Shown: positions 28,593 to 37,377 of the stretch, piece by piece
How the letters are laid out: each line of letters opens with the position of its first letter
Numbering within the stretch: the stretch's first letter is position 1
Program-made: the position numbers and the translations under genes
Assembly: GCA_002724315.1 (NCBI GenBank)
Contig: PBOJ01000062.1
Location: 1-64,000 of the forward strand
Length of the DNA: 64,000 nt
Reading direction: 5' to 3'
DNA from: Planctomycetaceae bacterium
GTDB taxonomy: Bacteria > Planctomycetota > Planctomycetia > Planctomycetales > Planctomycetaceae
The notes under the pieces: generated by a model
Database searches by the model: none
What the model saw: only the letters and a program-made list of their open reading frames with translations
Told to the model about the DNA's origin: nothing

Positions 28593-29977
28593 CCGAGACC
28601 ACTCCAGGATTGTCCGGGGCCGACGGGGGCGACGGGGCCGCGGCGGCAACGGCGGATGCGTCGGCAGGCCGCCGGGCGAGCCCGCTTCAATTTCTCGCCC
28701 TGGCCGGTTTGCTGGCCATGGCCGTGATTGCCGGTTGGTGGGCCTGGCGGGATGGCGGTTCGAAGGAGTTCCTGGAGATCGACTTTGCGGGGGCGTCGTT
28801 GGAGGTCCGCGAGGCGATAGGGGAGGCACGCAGCAGGGTCGAAGCCGAGCCAGAATCGGGGGAGGCGTGGGGAGAACTGGCGATGCTGTTGCGGGCTCAC
28901 GGTTTCGACCTGCAGTCGGACCGGGCGTTTCGCCGAGCCCAGGACCTGGACCGGCAGGAGTTCCGCTGGCCGTACCTGTTGGGGGTCAGCCTGGAAAACG
29001 TGGATCCGGTGGAGGCCGAGACGTGTATGCGGAGGGCGCTCGAATTGGCGCCCGGTCGGGCGTTGCCCCGTTTGCCACTGGCCGAACTGCTGGCAGCCTC
29101 GGGACGGATCCGGGAGGCGGAACTGCTGTTCCGGGAAGCCGGCACGCTTGAACCGCTCAACACGCGTGCCATGTTGGGATTGGCACGGCTGAAATCGGAT
29201 GCGGACGACTTTCCCGCCGCGGAAATCCTGTGCCGCAAGGCCGAGGAGATCGAGCCTGACAGTCGGATGATCCAGGAATTGCTGGCGAGAGTGTTGTTCC
29301 GGCAGGGGAAGCGAGAGGAGGCCGAACGCGTGCGAAGACGGCTCGAGATGATCCCTCAGATCGAGACCAGTGACGATCCGTACGTGGCCGAGGTTCTGAT
29401 GCTACGCCAGGATCCGAACTGGATCGGCGTCAAAGCCCAGACGATGCTTGAGCAGGGACAGACCCAGCGAGCGGTCAAGTACCTGGAGAAAGTGATCGGC
29501 GAGCATCCCGGCCGGGTTCGTTTTCCCCTGCAATTGGCCCGAGCCCTGGGAGGATCGGGACAGGCGGCGCGAGCCCGCGATGTGCTTGAACGGGCGGCGG
29601 CGGATTTTCCCGAGTCGGCCGAGTTGAGACTGGTGCTGGGGTTGATGCTCGGGGAGCTTGGAGAATTCCGTTCGGCACTGGAGAGTTTTCAGGCGGCGAT
29701 CGAGCGAAAGCCAGACTTTGCCGAGGCATGGCTCTGGCGGGGACGGGTGTTGCGTGGTCTGGAGAAGGCGAAGGACGCTGAACGGTGTTTCCGTCAGGCG
29801 ATCCGATTTCGTCCGGACCTGCCCGACGGCCACGGAGAACTGGGAGAACTGCTGCTGGCCGACGGGCGAGTGGCCGAGGCGGTGGTGGCGTTCGAAACCG
29901 CGCTGGATCTGGCACCCGGTACCGCCGCCTGGCGGCGGAGGCTGGTTGAGGCTCGGCGGCGGGCAGAACGAAAGTGA
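28589..29977 (+). CDS. membrane-anchored tetratricopeptide-repeat protein
   Basis: The protein has 462 residues. A low-complexity Ala/Gly N-terminus is followed by one membrane span (about 31-50, LQFLALAGLLAMAVIAGWWAW). TPR motifs then fill the rest (about nine), readable from the repeated A-x-x-x-L-x-L-x-P pattern, for example RRALELAPGRALPRLPLAELL and ETALDLAPGTAAW. The last repeats (FRQAIRFRPDLPDGHGELGE) resemble bacterial outer-membrane assembly TPRs. It is a likely scaffold for the CRTAC1-like lipoprotein encoded immediately upstream (start and stop overlap by four bases). Confidence 0.9.
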   Translation: MTETTPGLSGADGGDGAAAATADASAGRRASPLQFLALAGLLAMAVIAGWWAWRDGGSKEFLEIDFAGASLEVREAIGEARSRVEAEPESGEAWGELAMLLRAHGFDLQSDRAFRRAQDLDRQEFRWPYLLGVSLENVDPVEAETCMRRALELAPGRALPRLPLAELLAASGRIREAELLFREAGTLEPLNTRAMLGLARLKSDADDFPAAEILCRKAEEIEPDSRMIQELLARVLFRQGKREEAERVRRRLEMIPQIETSDDPYVAEVLMLRQDPNWIGVKAQTMLEQGQTQRAVKYLEKVIGEHPGRVRFPLQLARALGGSGQAARARDVLERAAADFPESAELRLVLGLMLGELGEFRSALESFQAAIERKPDFAEAWLWRGRVLRGLEKAKDAERCFRQAIRFRPDLPDGHGELGELLLADGRVAEAVVAFETALDLAPGTAAWRRRLVEARRRAERK

Positions 29978-30002
29978 CCGGGGATGCCCCGCGGGTCGTC
30001 GC

Positions 30003-31235
30003 TCAACGATCCGGCTCGTCGGCGGAGGGGGGCTTCTCACGGATCGACGTTTCGATCGTCGACTGAGTTGTTCCCGATCGGCCGAGGACGACCGACGAGC
30101 CACCGGTTCGGTGGGCTTGCTTGGCGGCGATCTTCTTGCGGGCGATCTCGGCTCTCTGGATCAGCACTTTGTCGAACGAAAACTCGGCCGGACTGCGTTC
30201 GGAGAACGGCGAGAGAGCCCGGCAGACGTCCAGGGCCTCCTGGAACCGGGTTTCCGGACGCTTGGAGATCATCTTCTGGAGAATCGCGGGCACTTCCGGC
30301 GGCAGGTCTTCGACGAGGCTTGTCACCGGCCGGGGTTTGCGTGTCCTTTGAGCCTCGAGCTTCTGTTTGACCGACTTGAGCGGGAAGGGCAGTTTGCCGG
30401 TGAGCGTGGCGTAGAGCGTACAGCCGAGGCTGTAGATGTCGGCTCGGCCGTCGACGGCGCTGCTGTCGAGAGTCTGTTCGGGTGCGATGTAGTCGGCGGT
30501 ACCCAGGCAATCGTGTCCGAAGATCATCTGCAGTGAGAATTCGTCTTCGGCTTCGGATTCGATCTTCGAGAGCCCGAAGTCCGCGATCTTGACGTGTCCG
30601 GTGGTGTCGATCAGCAGGTTGGCCGGCTTGATGTCCCGATGGATCGTGCCCTTGGAGTGGGCGTGATGAAGTCCCGCTGCCGCCTGTCGGATCGTGTCGC
30701 AGGCGGCGGGCCAGGGCAGAGGACCGTTTCGGACGATCAGTTCCTCGAGACTGAGTCCCGGCACGATCTCCATCACGACGTAGTACACGTCGCCATAGAC
30801 CCCCTCGGTTCGCTGGTACTCGTAGGTTCGGACGATATTGGGATGATTGAGCAGCAGCCCGGCCTTGGCCTCGAGTTCGAAACGCGCGACCATGCCCGAG
30901 TCGCCTTCAAGCCGCTTGGGCAACATTTTTACGGCGACAGGGTTTCCGCTTTCGACATCGGTGGCAAGGTACAACCAGCCCATACCGCCGGTCCCGAGGA
31001 TGTGGTCGCAGCGGTAGTGATCGATGAAAAAGCCGCGGTGTCGGCCTTCGAGCAGGCGATCGGCCTGGAAACGGGTCAGCCGCCCGGATCGGACCAGCGC
31101 GGTGGCCACGTCGACCGGAGAGGCGTCTTGGGTCAACTCGAATTGACCCAGGGCGTCGGAAATCTGGTCCCGGGTCAGCAGGCGGCTTTTCTCGAGCAAC
31201 TCGACAAAGTCGCTGGTGACCTGTGGTGGGGGCAT
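30003..31235 (-). CDS. Ser/Thr protein kinase (PknB-like, soluble)
   Basis: The protein has 410 residues. A helical N-terminal region (1-70) resembles the planctomycete domain that precedes many kinases. The kinase domain follows: Gly loop G81-TGGMG, catalytic Lys103 (VAVKML), HRDIKPAN with Asp201, DFG at 219-221, an activation segment with GTADYIAPEQ, and the Arg of the C-lobe. After about residue 345 the protein is charged and of low complexity, with no membrane helix, so it should be cytosolic. The substrate is unknown. It lies 138 bases from the upstream repeat-protein gene, with a terminator-like hairpin between, so it is probably transcribed separately. Confidence 0.93.
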   Translation of the reverse strand: MPPPQVTSDFVELLEKSRLLTRDQISDALGQFELTQDASPVDVATALVRSGRLTRFQADRLLEGRHRGFFIDHYRCDHILGTGGMGWLYLATDVESGNPVAVKMLPKRLEGDSGMVARFELEAKAGLLLNHPNIVRTYEYQRTEGVYGDVYYVVMEIVPGLSLEELIVRNGPLPWPAACDTIRQAAAGLHHAHSKGTIHRDIKPANLLIDTTGHVKIADFGLSKIESEAEDEFSLQMIFGHDCLGTADYIAPEQTLDSSAVDGRADIYSLGCTLYATLTGKLPFPLKSVKQKLEAQRTRKPRPVTSLVEDLPPEVPAILQKMISKRPETRFQEALDVCRALSPFSERSPAEFSFDKVLIQRAEIARKKIAAKQAHRTGGSSVVLGRSGTTQSTIETSIREKPPSADEPDR

Positions 31236-31297
31236 GGTCGCGTCGCTCGAGAGGGAACGTCGGCGATTGTAGCAGGGGAGTCGCCCTCGTTAAACGA

Positions 31298-31338
31298 AAC
31301 ACGCCCGGGTGATCCTGGTGGATCGACCCGGGCGTGTT
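31298..31338 (-). terminator. hairpin terminator after the Cys/Lys repeat-protein gene
   Basis: A perfect 13-bp stem (AACACGCCCGGGT pairing with 31326-31338) with a 15-base loop, 35 bases past the stop of the repeat-protein gene. The downstream tract on the minus strand (TCGTTTAACG) is only moderately T-rich. It would separate that gene from the kinase. Confidence 0.7.
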
Positions 31339-31373
31339 CTCAGAGCATTCAACTCAAACGCGAGGTGCGTTTG

Positions 31374-31814
31374 TTAGTTGTTGAAGAGGCTGATGCGACG
31401 GATCTGCGGGAGGCGGATCCGGGGCAGCAGCGTCGTCTTCTTCTCATACTCGCAACCCTTGGCGGTCTTCGGAGCGGCCGGCTTGGCGCACTTCGGAGCA
31501 GCCGGCTTGGCGCACTTGGGCGCGGCGGGCTTGGCACACTTCGGGGCGGCGGGCTTGGCACACTTGGGCGCGGCCGGCTTGGCGCACTTGGGCGCGGCGG
31601 GCTTGGCACACTTGGGCGCGGCGGGCTTGGCACACTTGGGCGCGGCGGGCTTGGCGCACTTGGGCGCGGCCGGCTTGGCGCACTTGGGCTTGGCCGTCTT
31701 GACTTCGCACTTGTTGCTGCGGTTCAAGCGGAGGAAGTCCAACAGACCGGCATCGGCGGTCTGGGTACCAACGAACAGAGCCGCAACAGCGGCGATCACA
31801 GTTGTCCACTTCAT
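31374..31814 (-). CDS. secreted Cys/Lys/Ala/Pro octapeptide-repeat protein
   Basis: The protein has 146 residues. An N-terminal signal (about 1-22: MKWTTVIAAVAALFVGTQTADA) leads into a short linker. Nine perfect copies of the octapeptide CAKPAAPK follow (residues 45-116), with a final T for C in the next position. A basic C-terminus contains one more Cys (GCEYEKK) and ends RRISLFNN. AAGGAG seven bases before the ATG gives a strong start. The regular spacing of Cys and Lys in an extended Pro/Ala context would suit cross-linking, metal or anion binding, or a cell-envelope structural role; all of this is inference. I do not recognise the family. Confidence 0.85.
   Translation of the reverse strand: MKWTTVIAAVAALFVGTQTADAGLLDFLRLNRSNKCEVKTAKPKCAKPAAPKCAKPAAPKCAKPAAPKCAKPAAPKCAKPAAPKCAKPAAPKCAKPAAPKCAKPAAPKCAKPAAPKTAKGCEYEKKTTLLPRIRLPQIRRISLFNN
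31467..31682. repeat. 24-bp tandem repeat (nine copies) in the Cys/Lys repeat-protein gene
   Basis: Nine contiguous 24-base units, each coding for CAKPAAPK without amino-acid change while third positions vary (for example gcggcgggc versus gcggccggc). The perfect peptide with drifted codons indicates purifying selection on the peptide rather than recent duplication alone. It is coding sequence, not a CRISPR array. Confidence 0.93.
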
Positions 31815-32103
31815 CGGAGATCTCCTTCAGTGTCGTCTTGGTTTGTGACACGTGTGAGGTGTAGTCATTCGGGGTCCGTCGTCGACTCGCCCCGCCTCGG
31901 CCCAACCATGTGGCTGGGCGTCACAGAGTGTGTTTTCGTCATGTCGGGGGAGTTCCTTCCGATGAATCCCATGTCCTGGGCCGCTAGTCTTGTAGCCGGG
32001 GACGGCCGTGGCGGTCGTATCAACTGCAAGGTGGAGGTGTGTCGGCTGTTCGGGAAATGACGGGTGCGGGGCCGGTTGTGCCGACAGGTGTCCAGGTTCG
32101 GTT

Positions 32104-33042
32104 ATGCATGTCGTGATGATCGCAGCACTGGTGGCCGCCGCGTGGTGTTGGTGGCGAGGCCGCAGGACGGTGGCCGGGACGTCATTGCGGGCGGCCTGGC
32201 GATGGGGGGTTGCCGCGGTGACCGTGTCATGTGCCGCCGCGGTGGCCGGGTTGCTTGACGGTGTCTCACCCGGTGCGGTTGATCACCTGTGGTACGCCGC
32301 GTGCGTCCTGTGGGTCGCTCCGGCTGTGGCCGTGCTGGGGGCGAGGCGGCCGGGGGCGCGGGCCTGGAGCGGATTCGTGATGGTTCCGCTGTTGCTGGTC
32401 CTCGAATGGCCGGTGACTGGTGTCGCCTTGGCCGCCAGGCTGGGAGGCCTCGCCCGGGGACCGTTGTTGGAAACCGTGCGGCTGGACTGGCCCGAACTGG
32501 CCGGCTGGCTGGTTGTGCTCTTGCTGGGGATCGGCAACTACGTGATGACCCGACGGGGCGGGATGGTGATCGCTGCAGCCGGCGGTGTGCTGGCGCTGCT
32601 ATGGCCGTTGACCGGGTCGGTTCCTCCCGGGGCGTGGACCGAGGGGATCCGGGCGGTCGGCTGCCTGGTGCTCGCCACGGCGATGTGGCTGGCGAGTCGG
32701 CCGCAGTGGAAACGGGTGGAGGAAGCCGACGACCACGTCGGACAGCGGCTGGCCCGGGCCTGGGACGACTTTTACCAGACCTACGGTTTGGTCTGGGCGG
32801 TTCGTGTCGAGGCACGGGTCAACCAGGACCTGGCCAGGCTCGAGGGAGGAGGAAGGCTGGGACCGAGTGGAGTTGAGTTTCCTGAGGAATCCCTGGCGAC
32901 AGCTGAGCAGAAGGAAATGGCCTTTCGGCGGGCTGAGACGACCCTGAGATGGCTGTGGAAGCGGTTCGTCGATGAGGCGTGGGTCAGTTCGCGTCTGGGG
33001 CCATCGGCGCCCCTTGGCGCAAAAGAGCCGCCCGGGCTATGA
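32104..33042 (+). CDS. polytopic membrane protein of unknown function
   Basis: The protein has 312 residues, with about seven hydrophobic segments in the first 200 (MHVVMIAALVAAAWCWW, VTVSCAAAVAGLLDGV, VAPAVAVLGARRPG, VMVPLLLVLEWPVTG, LAGWLVVLLLGIGNYVM, VIAAAGGVLALLWPL). A soluble charged C-terminal domain of about 95 residues follows. The start is placed at the ATG that gives the first helix; the frame is open a further 32 codons upstream. I recognise no family. The gene is 44 bases before tRNA-Ser, in the same direction. The 289 bases upstream hold the promoter of the divergent repeat-protein gene and nothing else that I can identify. Confidence 0.75.
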   Translation: MHVVMIAALVAAAWCWWRGRRTVAGTSLRAAWRWGVAAVTVSCAAAVAGLLDGVSPGAVDHLWYAACVLWVAPAVAVLGARRPGARAWSGFVMVPLLLVLEWPVTGVALAARLGGLARGPLLETVRLDWPELAGWLVVLLLGIGNYVMTRRGGMVIAAAGGVLALLWPLTGSVPPGAWTEGIRAVGCLVLATAMWLASRPQWKRVEEADDHVGQRLARAWDDFYQTYGLVWAVRVEARVNQDLARLEGGGRLGPSGVEFPEESLATAEQKEMAFRRAETTLRWLWKRFVDEAWVSSRLGPSAPLGAKEPPGL

Positions 33043-33086
33043 TTGCCGCGGCCAGACGGTGGTGGTGACATCTCAGACGGGACCAG

Positions 33087-33173
33087 GGAGAGGTGACAGA
33101 GTGGCCGAATGTGCCGGTCTCGAAAACCGGTGTACCTTCACGGGTACCGAGGGTTCGAATCCCTCCCTCTCCG
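33087..33173 (+). tRNA. tRNA-Ser, anticodon CGA
   Basis: A full cloverleaf can be drawn: acceptor GGAGAGG pairing with CCTCTCC, serine-type D arm, anticodon stem CCGGT/ACCGG around loop CTCGAAA (anticodon CGA), a long class II variable arm (TGTACCTTCACGGGTACCG region) and T arm GAGGGTTCGAATCCCTC, with a G discriminator base. The 3' CCA is not encoded. It reads UCG codons. Confidence 0.93.
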
Positions 33174-33185
33174 CTTGATTTCCGG

Positions 33186-33224
33186 GGGGGACAGCGCAAG
33201 TCGCTGTCCCCCTTGGATTTTTTT
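33186..33224 (+). terminator. Rho-independent terminator after tRNA-Ser
   Basis: An 11-bp perfect GC-rich stem (GGGGGACAGCG, loop CAAGT, CGCTGTCCCCC) is followed by TTGGATTTTTTT. It ends transcription of the tRNA and probably of the membrane-protein gene before it. Confidence 0.92.
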
Positions 33225-33340
33225 GACGGACTGGTGACCAAAATCGCCCGGCAAGTCACTGACCGGCAAACTCGATCACAGGCCTGCAAACATCGGGATT
33301 CACGTGTCGAGGGACTCGTCGGTCGCTCGACGATGAGTTC

Positions 33341-34525
33341 ATGAAATACGTTCTGATCATCCCTGACGGTGCTGCTGACGAGCCGCAAGTCGCCGCGGAT
33401 GGGCTGACGCCCTTGCAGGCGGCTCGCACGCCGGCGATGGACGAGATCGTCCGAAGGGGGGTCATCGGGCGAGCCAACCACGTGCCGGAGAAATTGCCCA
33501 GCGGCAGCGATGTGGGAATGATGAGCCTGATGGGCTACGACCCACTGGTACACCACACCGGGCGGGCACCGATCGAGGCGGCGGCACAGGGGATCGCATT
33601 CGGTGAAAACGACTGGGCGATCCGATGCAACCTGGTGACGATTGCCGATGGCTGTTTGAGGAGTTTCACCGCCGGACAGATCGACGATGAAACCGCCGGC
33701 CGTCTGATCAACCACCTCCAGCAGGCGGTCGGCGAGGAATCTGGCTGGCAGTACCATGCCGGAGTCGGTTACCGCAACTTGCTGATTCACCGGCCCGGTT
33801 CGGCCGACCCGCCTTTCTCGGACGAAACCCTGTCGACACCACCGCATGACATGACCGACCTGCCGGTCACCGATCATTTGCCGAGTGGTCCGGGGAGCGA
33901 GATGTTGGTGGAGTTGATGGACCGCAGTCGAGAGATGTTTGCCGATTCGGACGTGGACTCACAGGCGACCCAGGTCTGGCTCTGGGGGCTCGGTCGCCGG
34001 CTCGATCTCGAGTCCTTCCACCAGAGATTCGGTCTGCGAGGTGCGGTGGTGACGGCGGTGGACCTGGTTCGTGGGCTCGGCCGCCTGCTGGGATGGAGCG
34101 TGATCGACGTCCAGGGGGCCACCGGGTATCTGGACACGGACTACGAGGCCAAGGGGCGGGCGGTGGTCGACGCGCTGGCCGAACACGACCTGGTGGTTGT
34201 GCATGTCGAAGCGACCGATCAGGCCTCACACGAAGGCGACGTTGAATCGAAGATCCTCGCCTTGGAGCGGATCGACGAGAACATCGTCGGGCCGGTTCAC
34301 GAGAAGCTGTCGGAGATGGGGGATCACAGAATCCTCGTCTCACCCGACCACCCGACGCTGCTGAGAACCAGGACGCATGCCCATGGTATGGTGCCGGTGG
34401 CGGTGTGCGGGACCGCAGTGATTCCCGACGAACAGTTCCGCTACGACGAGGTCACCGCCTCATCGTCACCACTGGTCTTCGATCCCGGTTGCGGGTTGAT
34501 GCCGTGGTTCCTGGGGAATTCTTGA
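33341..34525 (+). CDS. apgM: 2,3-bisphosphoglycerate-independent phosphoglycerate mutase, archaeal type
   Basis: The protein has 394 residues. The alkaline-phosphatase-like fold is recognised by MKYVLIIPDGAADEP, the catalytic Ser segment LPSGSDVGMMSLMGYDP, VVVHVEATDQASHEG and VSPDHPT with the metal-binding His and Asp. This shorter class (about 400 residues) is ApgM rather than the 510-residue GpmI. It interconverts 3- and 2-phosphoglycerate in glycolysis. It follows the tRNA terminator by 116 bases, so it probably has its own promoter there. It is convergent with the SSS symporter gene. Confidence 0.93.
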   Translation: MKYVLIIPDGAADEPQVAADGLTPLQAARTPAMDEIVRRGVIGRANHVPEKLPSGSDVGMMSLMGYDPLVHHTGRAPIEAAAQGIAFGENDWAIRCNLVTIADGCLRSFTAGQIDDETAGRLINHLQQAVGEESGWQYHAGVGYRNLLIHRPGSADPPFSDETLSTPPHDMTDLPVTDHLPSGPGSEMLVELMDRSREMFADSDVDSQATQVWLWGLGRRLDLESFHQRFGLRGAVVTAVDLVRGLGRLLGWSVIDVQGATGYLDTDYEAKGRAVVDALAEHDLVVVHVEATDQASHEGDVESKILALERIDENIVGPVHEKLSEMGDHRILVSPDHPTLLRTRTHAHGMVPVAVCGTAVIPDEQFRYDEVTASSSPLVFDPGCGLMPWFLGNS

Positions 34526-34600
34526 CCGGTCCGACGGTTTGCCGTTCCGGGATTCCTCCCTGGCCGGACACCCGTGCGATCGGCGAAAATCCAGCGACGG

Positions 34601-36166
34601 CTAATCGTCGCCCGAGGGTACGGGGTCCGAGCGACCGGCAAGCAGCAACCCGTCGAGTTGCTCGGGGCGTGGTGGCGATGCCAGGAAGCTGGCCCCAATG
34701 CCGACGACCACAGCCGGGACCGTCGTCAACAGGCCATCCCACCAGGTGTTGGTCTTCAATCCGGCCAGTGCTCCGAGTTGAGCGAGCGATTCGTCATCGA
34801 GCCCGGCCAACCCCACGCGGATCAGGGCCCAGACCATCAGTCCTGTCGCCAGGCCGGCCAGAACGCCGGTGGTGTTCACTCGCGGAACCAGCATCCCCAG
34901 CATCAGGACCGCCAGCAACAATCCCAACGTGGCGCCGGCGATAGAGAGCAGGATGTCGAAGACGGGCGAGTTGATCAGGGCCAGCAAACAGGCGATGCCG
35001 GTCACGCCAGTCCCGAAGACGCCGGTCATGATCCGGTTGAAGGTTGTGCCGAATTCCTTCCCGTCGAACCAGTCGCTGACCAGCGTGGCGGTCATGCTGT
35101 TGATGCCGCTGTCCAGGCTGCTCATCGCCGCGGCGAATAGCCCGGCCAGGATCAGCCCGGTCATGCCGTAGCCGCCGGAGAAGTTGATCACAAAATGGGG
35201 CAGCAACTGATCGCGGCCACGGCCGGAGTTCATGGCCTCGTAGATCTCGACATGCGACTGCTGGTAATAGACGTAGAGCGCCGTGCCGACCATGAAGAAC
35301 AGTGTGCATGAGAACAGGGTGAAGACGCCCTTGATGACCAGCGCTCGCCGGGCCTCGCTGACCGTGTCGACGGTCACGTATCGCTGGAAAGCCCCGAAGG
35401 AGGCCAGTTGCCCGCCCATGTAGACGAAGAAACCGTAGGCGCAGGCCGAGAAGAGATTTCTTTCTCCGAACCCGCCGTCGAGCCGGAACATCTCGAACTT
35501 GCCGTCAGCCGAACCGGCGGCCAGGTACGCCGAGAATCCTCCATCGATCTTCGAAACCAGCAGGGCCAGCAGGAAGATCATTCCGCCGAACAGGGCAAAC
35601 GCCTGAATCGTATCCGTCCAGATCACCGCCTTCACGCCACCCATTGCCGTGTAGATGGTGGCCAGCAGGCCGATGATCGTGATTACCGAGAGAGTCTGGA
35701 GGATCGAGGTGGTCTCGAGCACCACGTCAAGGATTCTCGAGACGGCCAGCAGCATCGTGCCCATCCAGCCGGCCGAATAGAGCATGAAGATCAGGCTGGC
35801 CATCAGACGAATGGGTCGAGAGAAACGCCGTTCGAGGTACTCGTAGAGACTGACGAACCCCAGCCCCTTGTAGAACGGGATGAACCAGATGCACGTGATG
35901 GGGATCACCACGAAGGGGATGAAGAAGATTGCCAGCAGTTGGTGATAGTTGCCGAAGGCTCCTTCGGCAGGCAGGCCAACGAATGAGTTCGAACTGAAGG
36001 TGGTCGCAAACAACGACAGTCCGACCGGCAGCCAGTGCATGTTGCGGCCGCCAAGGAAGAAGTCGTCGTTGTCCTTCTGCTTGTTGGAGAAGAACAGTCC
36101 CAGGCCGATGACCAAAAGCAGGTAACAGCCGCAGATGGCCCAGTCGATTGCCGCAATCGAGTCCAC
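34601..36166 (-). CDS. sodium:solute symporter family transporter (SSS/SLC5)
   Basis: The protein has 521 residues and about 13 to 14 predicted membrane helices. N-terminal FFLGGRNMHWLPVGLSLFATTFSS is the family signature in helix 1, and GLFAAAMSSLDSGINSM carries the second-half sodium-site serines. The start is GTG, fixed by GAGGA six bases upstream. The substrate (sugar, sugar acid, sialic acid or similar) cannot be read. It ends the pair with the beta-propeller gene, which lies 21 bases upstream in the same direction and may supply a related sugar-handling function. Confidence 0.92.
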   Translation of the reverse strand: MDSIAAIDWAICGCYLLLVIGLGLFFSNKQKDNDDFFLGGRNMHWLPVGLSLFATTFSSNSFVGLPAEGAFGNYHQLLAIFFIPFVVIPITCIWFIPFYKGLGFVSLYEYLERRFSRPIRLMASLIFMLYSAGWMGTMLLAVSRILDVVLETTSILQTLSVITIIGLLATIYTAMGGVKAVIWTDTIQAFALFGGMIFLLALLVSKIDGGFSAYLAAGSADGKFEMFRLDGGFGERNLFSACAYGFFVYMGGQLASFGAFQRYVTVDTVSEARRALVIKGVFTLFSCTLFFMVGTALYVYYQQSHVEIYEAMNSGRGRDQLLPHFVINFSGGYGMTGLILAGLFAAAMSSLDSGINSMTATLVSDWFDGKEFGTTFNRIMTGVFGTGVTGIACLLALINSPVFDILLSIAGATLGLLLAVLMLGMLVPRVNTTGVLAGLATGLMVWALIRVGLAGLDDESLAQLGALAGLKTNTWWDGLLTTVPAVVVGIGASFLASPPRPEQLDGLLLAGRSDPVPSGDD

Positions 36167-36172
36167 GTCGGG

Positions 36173-36177
36173 TCCTC
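36173..36177 (-). promoter_or_regulatory. ribosome-binding site for the GTG start of the SSS symporter
   Basis: GAGGA on the minus strand, six bases before the GTG at 36166. It supports the non-ATG start, since no ATG would leave the first membrane helix intact with a comparable site. Confidence 0.65.
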
Positions 36178-36187
36178 GTCAGGGGTT

Positions 36188-37231
36188 TCAGGATCCGGTC
36201 ACCGCGCTGGCGATTCGCCAGCGACCGGCCGTGTCACAGGCGGCATAGTACATCCGCCGCCTGCCGTCGCCGAGCGTGATCACCGACATGTCTTCGGCAT
36301 GCACCGCATCCAGCTCGTCGCTTTCGTAGCCGCCTCCGGCCACGATGCACTCCGGTGGTCCGAAGCTCAATCCGTCTTCCGACATCGCCTGGAAGATCCT
36401 CGAGCGGAATCCAGAGATGTCGGCGGCGATCGAAGCGGCGGCGAAATCGAGTTCTTCCGGCGGGGTGTCGGCGGTTGACGGGTCACTGGGGTGAATCGGA
36501 ACGTGTCGGCCGGCGGGGGCGTCCTGCCAGGCCGAATAGACCATGGTCCAGGCACCGGACGGACCGGATGGGGCAAGCAGTTGTCCTGCGGTGATGCCCA
36601 TCGCGTCGTGGAATTCCTGTCCGCTGCGGATCCTTTCGCCCGGTTCGAACGCGAAGTCGAGACCGTTCTCGGAAATGGCACTGACAATGTGCTTGCCGTT
36701 TCGCTGACCGCCGGCCCGTCCACCCTCTCCGTAGTCATCGGCACAGGCCAGCAACCGGCATCGCCCGTCGGGAAGATAGATCACGCGTGGGCCTCCCAGT
36801 CCGTCGGGAGTCATCAGTCTTACCCCCTCCTCGTGCTGCCATTCGAGTTGGTCCTCGGAAATGGCGCTGGTGATCACCGTCGGGCGATCAGAGGTTCCAC
36901 GAGCCTCGATGTACATGCGGAATCGGCCGTCGGCCAGTTGCACGATCGAGGGGGCCAACAACCGTAGCGACATGTGGGCGACGTCCGGGCAGGGGCACAA
37001 CCGGATTCCAGGTTCGGGAGAAAACTCGAGTCCGTCGTCGGAGACGGCGCTCAGAATGTATCCCTGGCATTCGGGGTACGGCCGGCCGGGGCCAACGGCG
37101 GTGTAGAACAGGCGGAAGCCGCCCCCGGGCCGTTCGATGATGCCCGGGGCTTGGACCTTCGACGCGTCCAGGTCGCGGGAGGCCTCGACCCGCGGTCCCG
37201 CCTCACGTGTCCATTCGCTGGAGATGTCCAT
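36188..37231 (-). CDS. glycosidase-like five-bladed beta-propeller protein
   Basis: The protein has 347 residues with no signal peptide, so probably cytosolic. Repeated blades show a common pattern of G-x-x-R-L/M-x-Y/F followed by A-x-S-x-D/E-G-L-x-F (GGFRLFYTA, ILSAVSDDGLEF, GRFRMYIEARG, SAISEDQLEW, AISENGLDF, QAMSEDGLSF). This is the beta-propeller architecture of GH43/GH32/GH130-like enzymes and sialidases. I cannot place the catalytic acids with confidence, so enzymatic activity is unproven. It sits just before the SSS symporter gene, in the same operon by spacing. Confidence 0.75.
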   Translation of the reverse strand: MDISSEWTREAGPRVEASRDLDASKVQAPGIIERPGGGFRLFYTAVGPGRPYPECQGYILSAVSDDGLEFSPEPGIRLCPCPDVAHMSLRLLAPSIVQLADGRFRMYIEARGTSDRPTVITSAISEDQLEWQHEEGVRLMTPDGLGGPRVIYLPDGRCRLLACADDYGEGGRAGGQRNGKHIVSAISENGLDFAFEPGERIRSGQEFHDAMGITAGQLLAPSGPSGAWTMVYSAWQDAPAGRHVPIHPSDPSTADTPPEELDFAAASIAADISGFRSRIFQAMSEDGLSFGPPECIVAGGGYESDELDAVHAEDMSVITLGDGRRRMYYAACDTAGRWRIASAVTGS

Positions 37232-37377
37232 CGCGATTACTCGAGTTCAGTCAACGAGGTCGTGTGGTCGGTCACGAGATGGTGTGGCATGTGCCGTCCA
37301 GGTTCGTCACCCTGAGCAATGACGCGACGACTTGCAACGCATGGTGTGCCTGGGGAACGGCTGGACGGAGAACGACG

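Noticed and set aside
31467-31682. Nine 24-base repeats that could be taken for a CRISPR array or satellite
   Set aside because: Contiguous, no spacers, and coding for an unchanging octapeptide behind a signal sequence.
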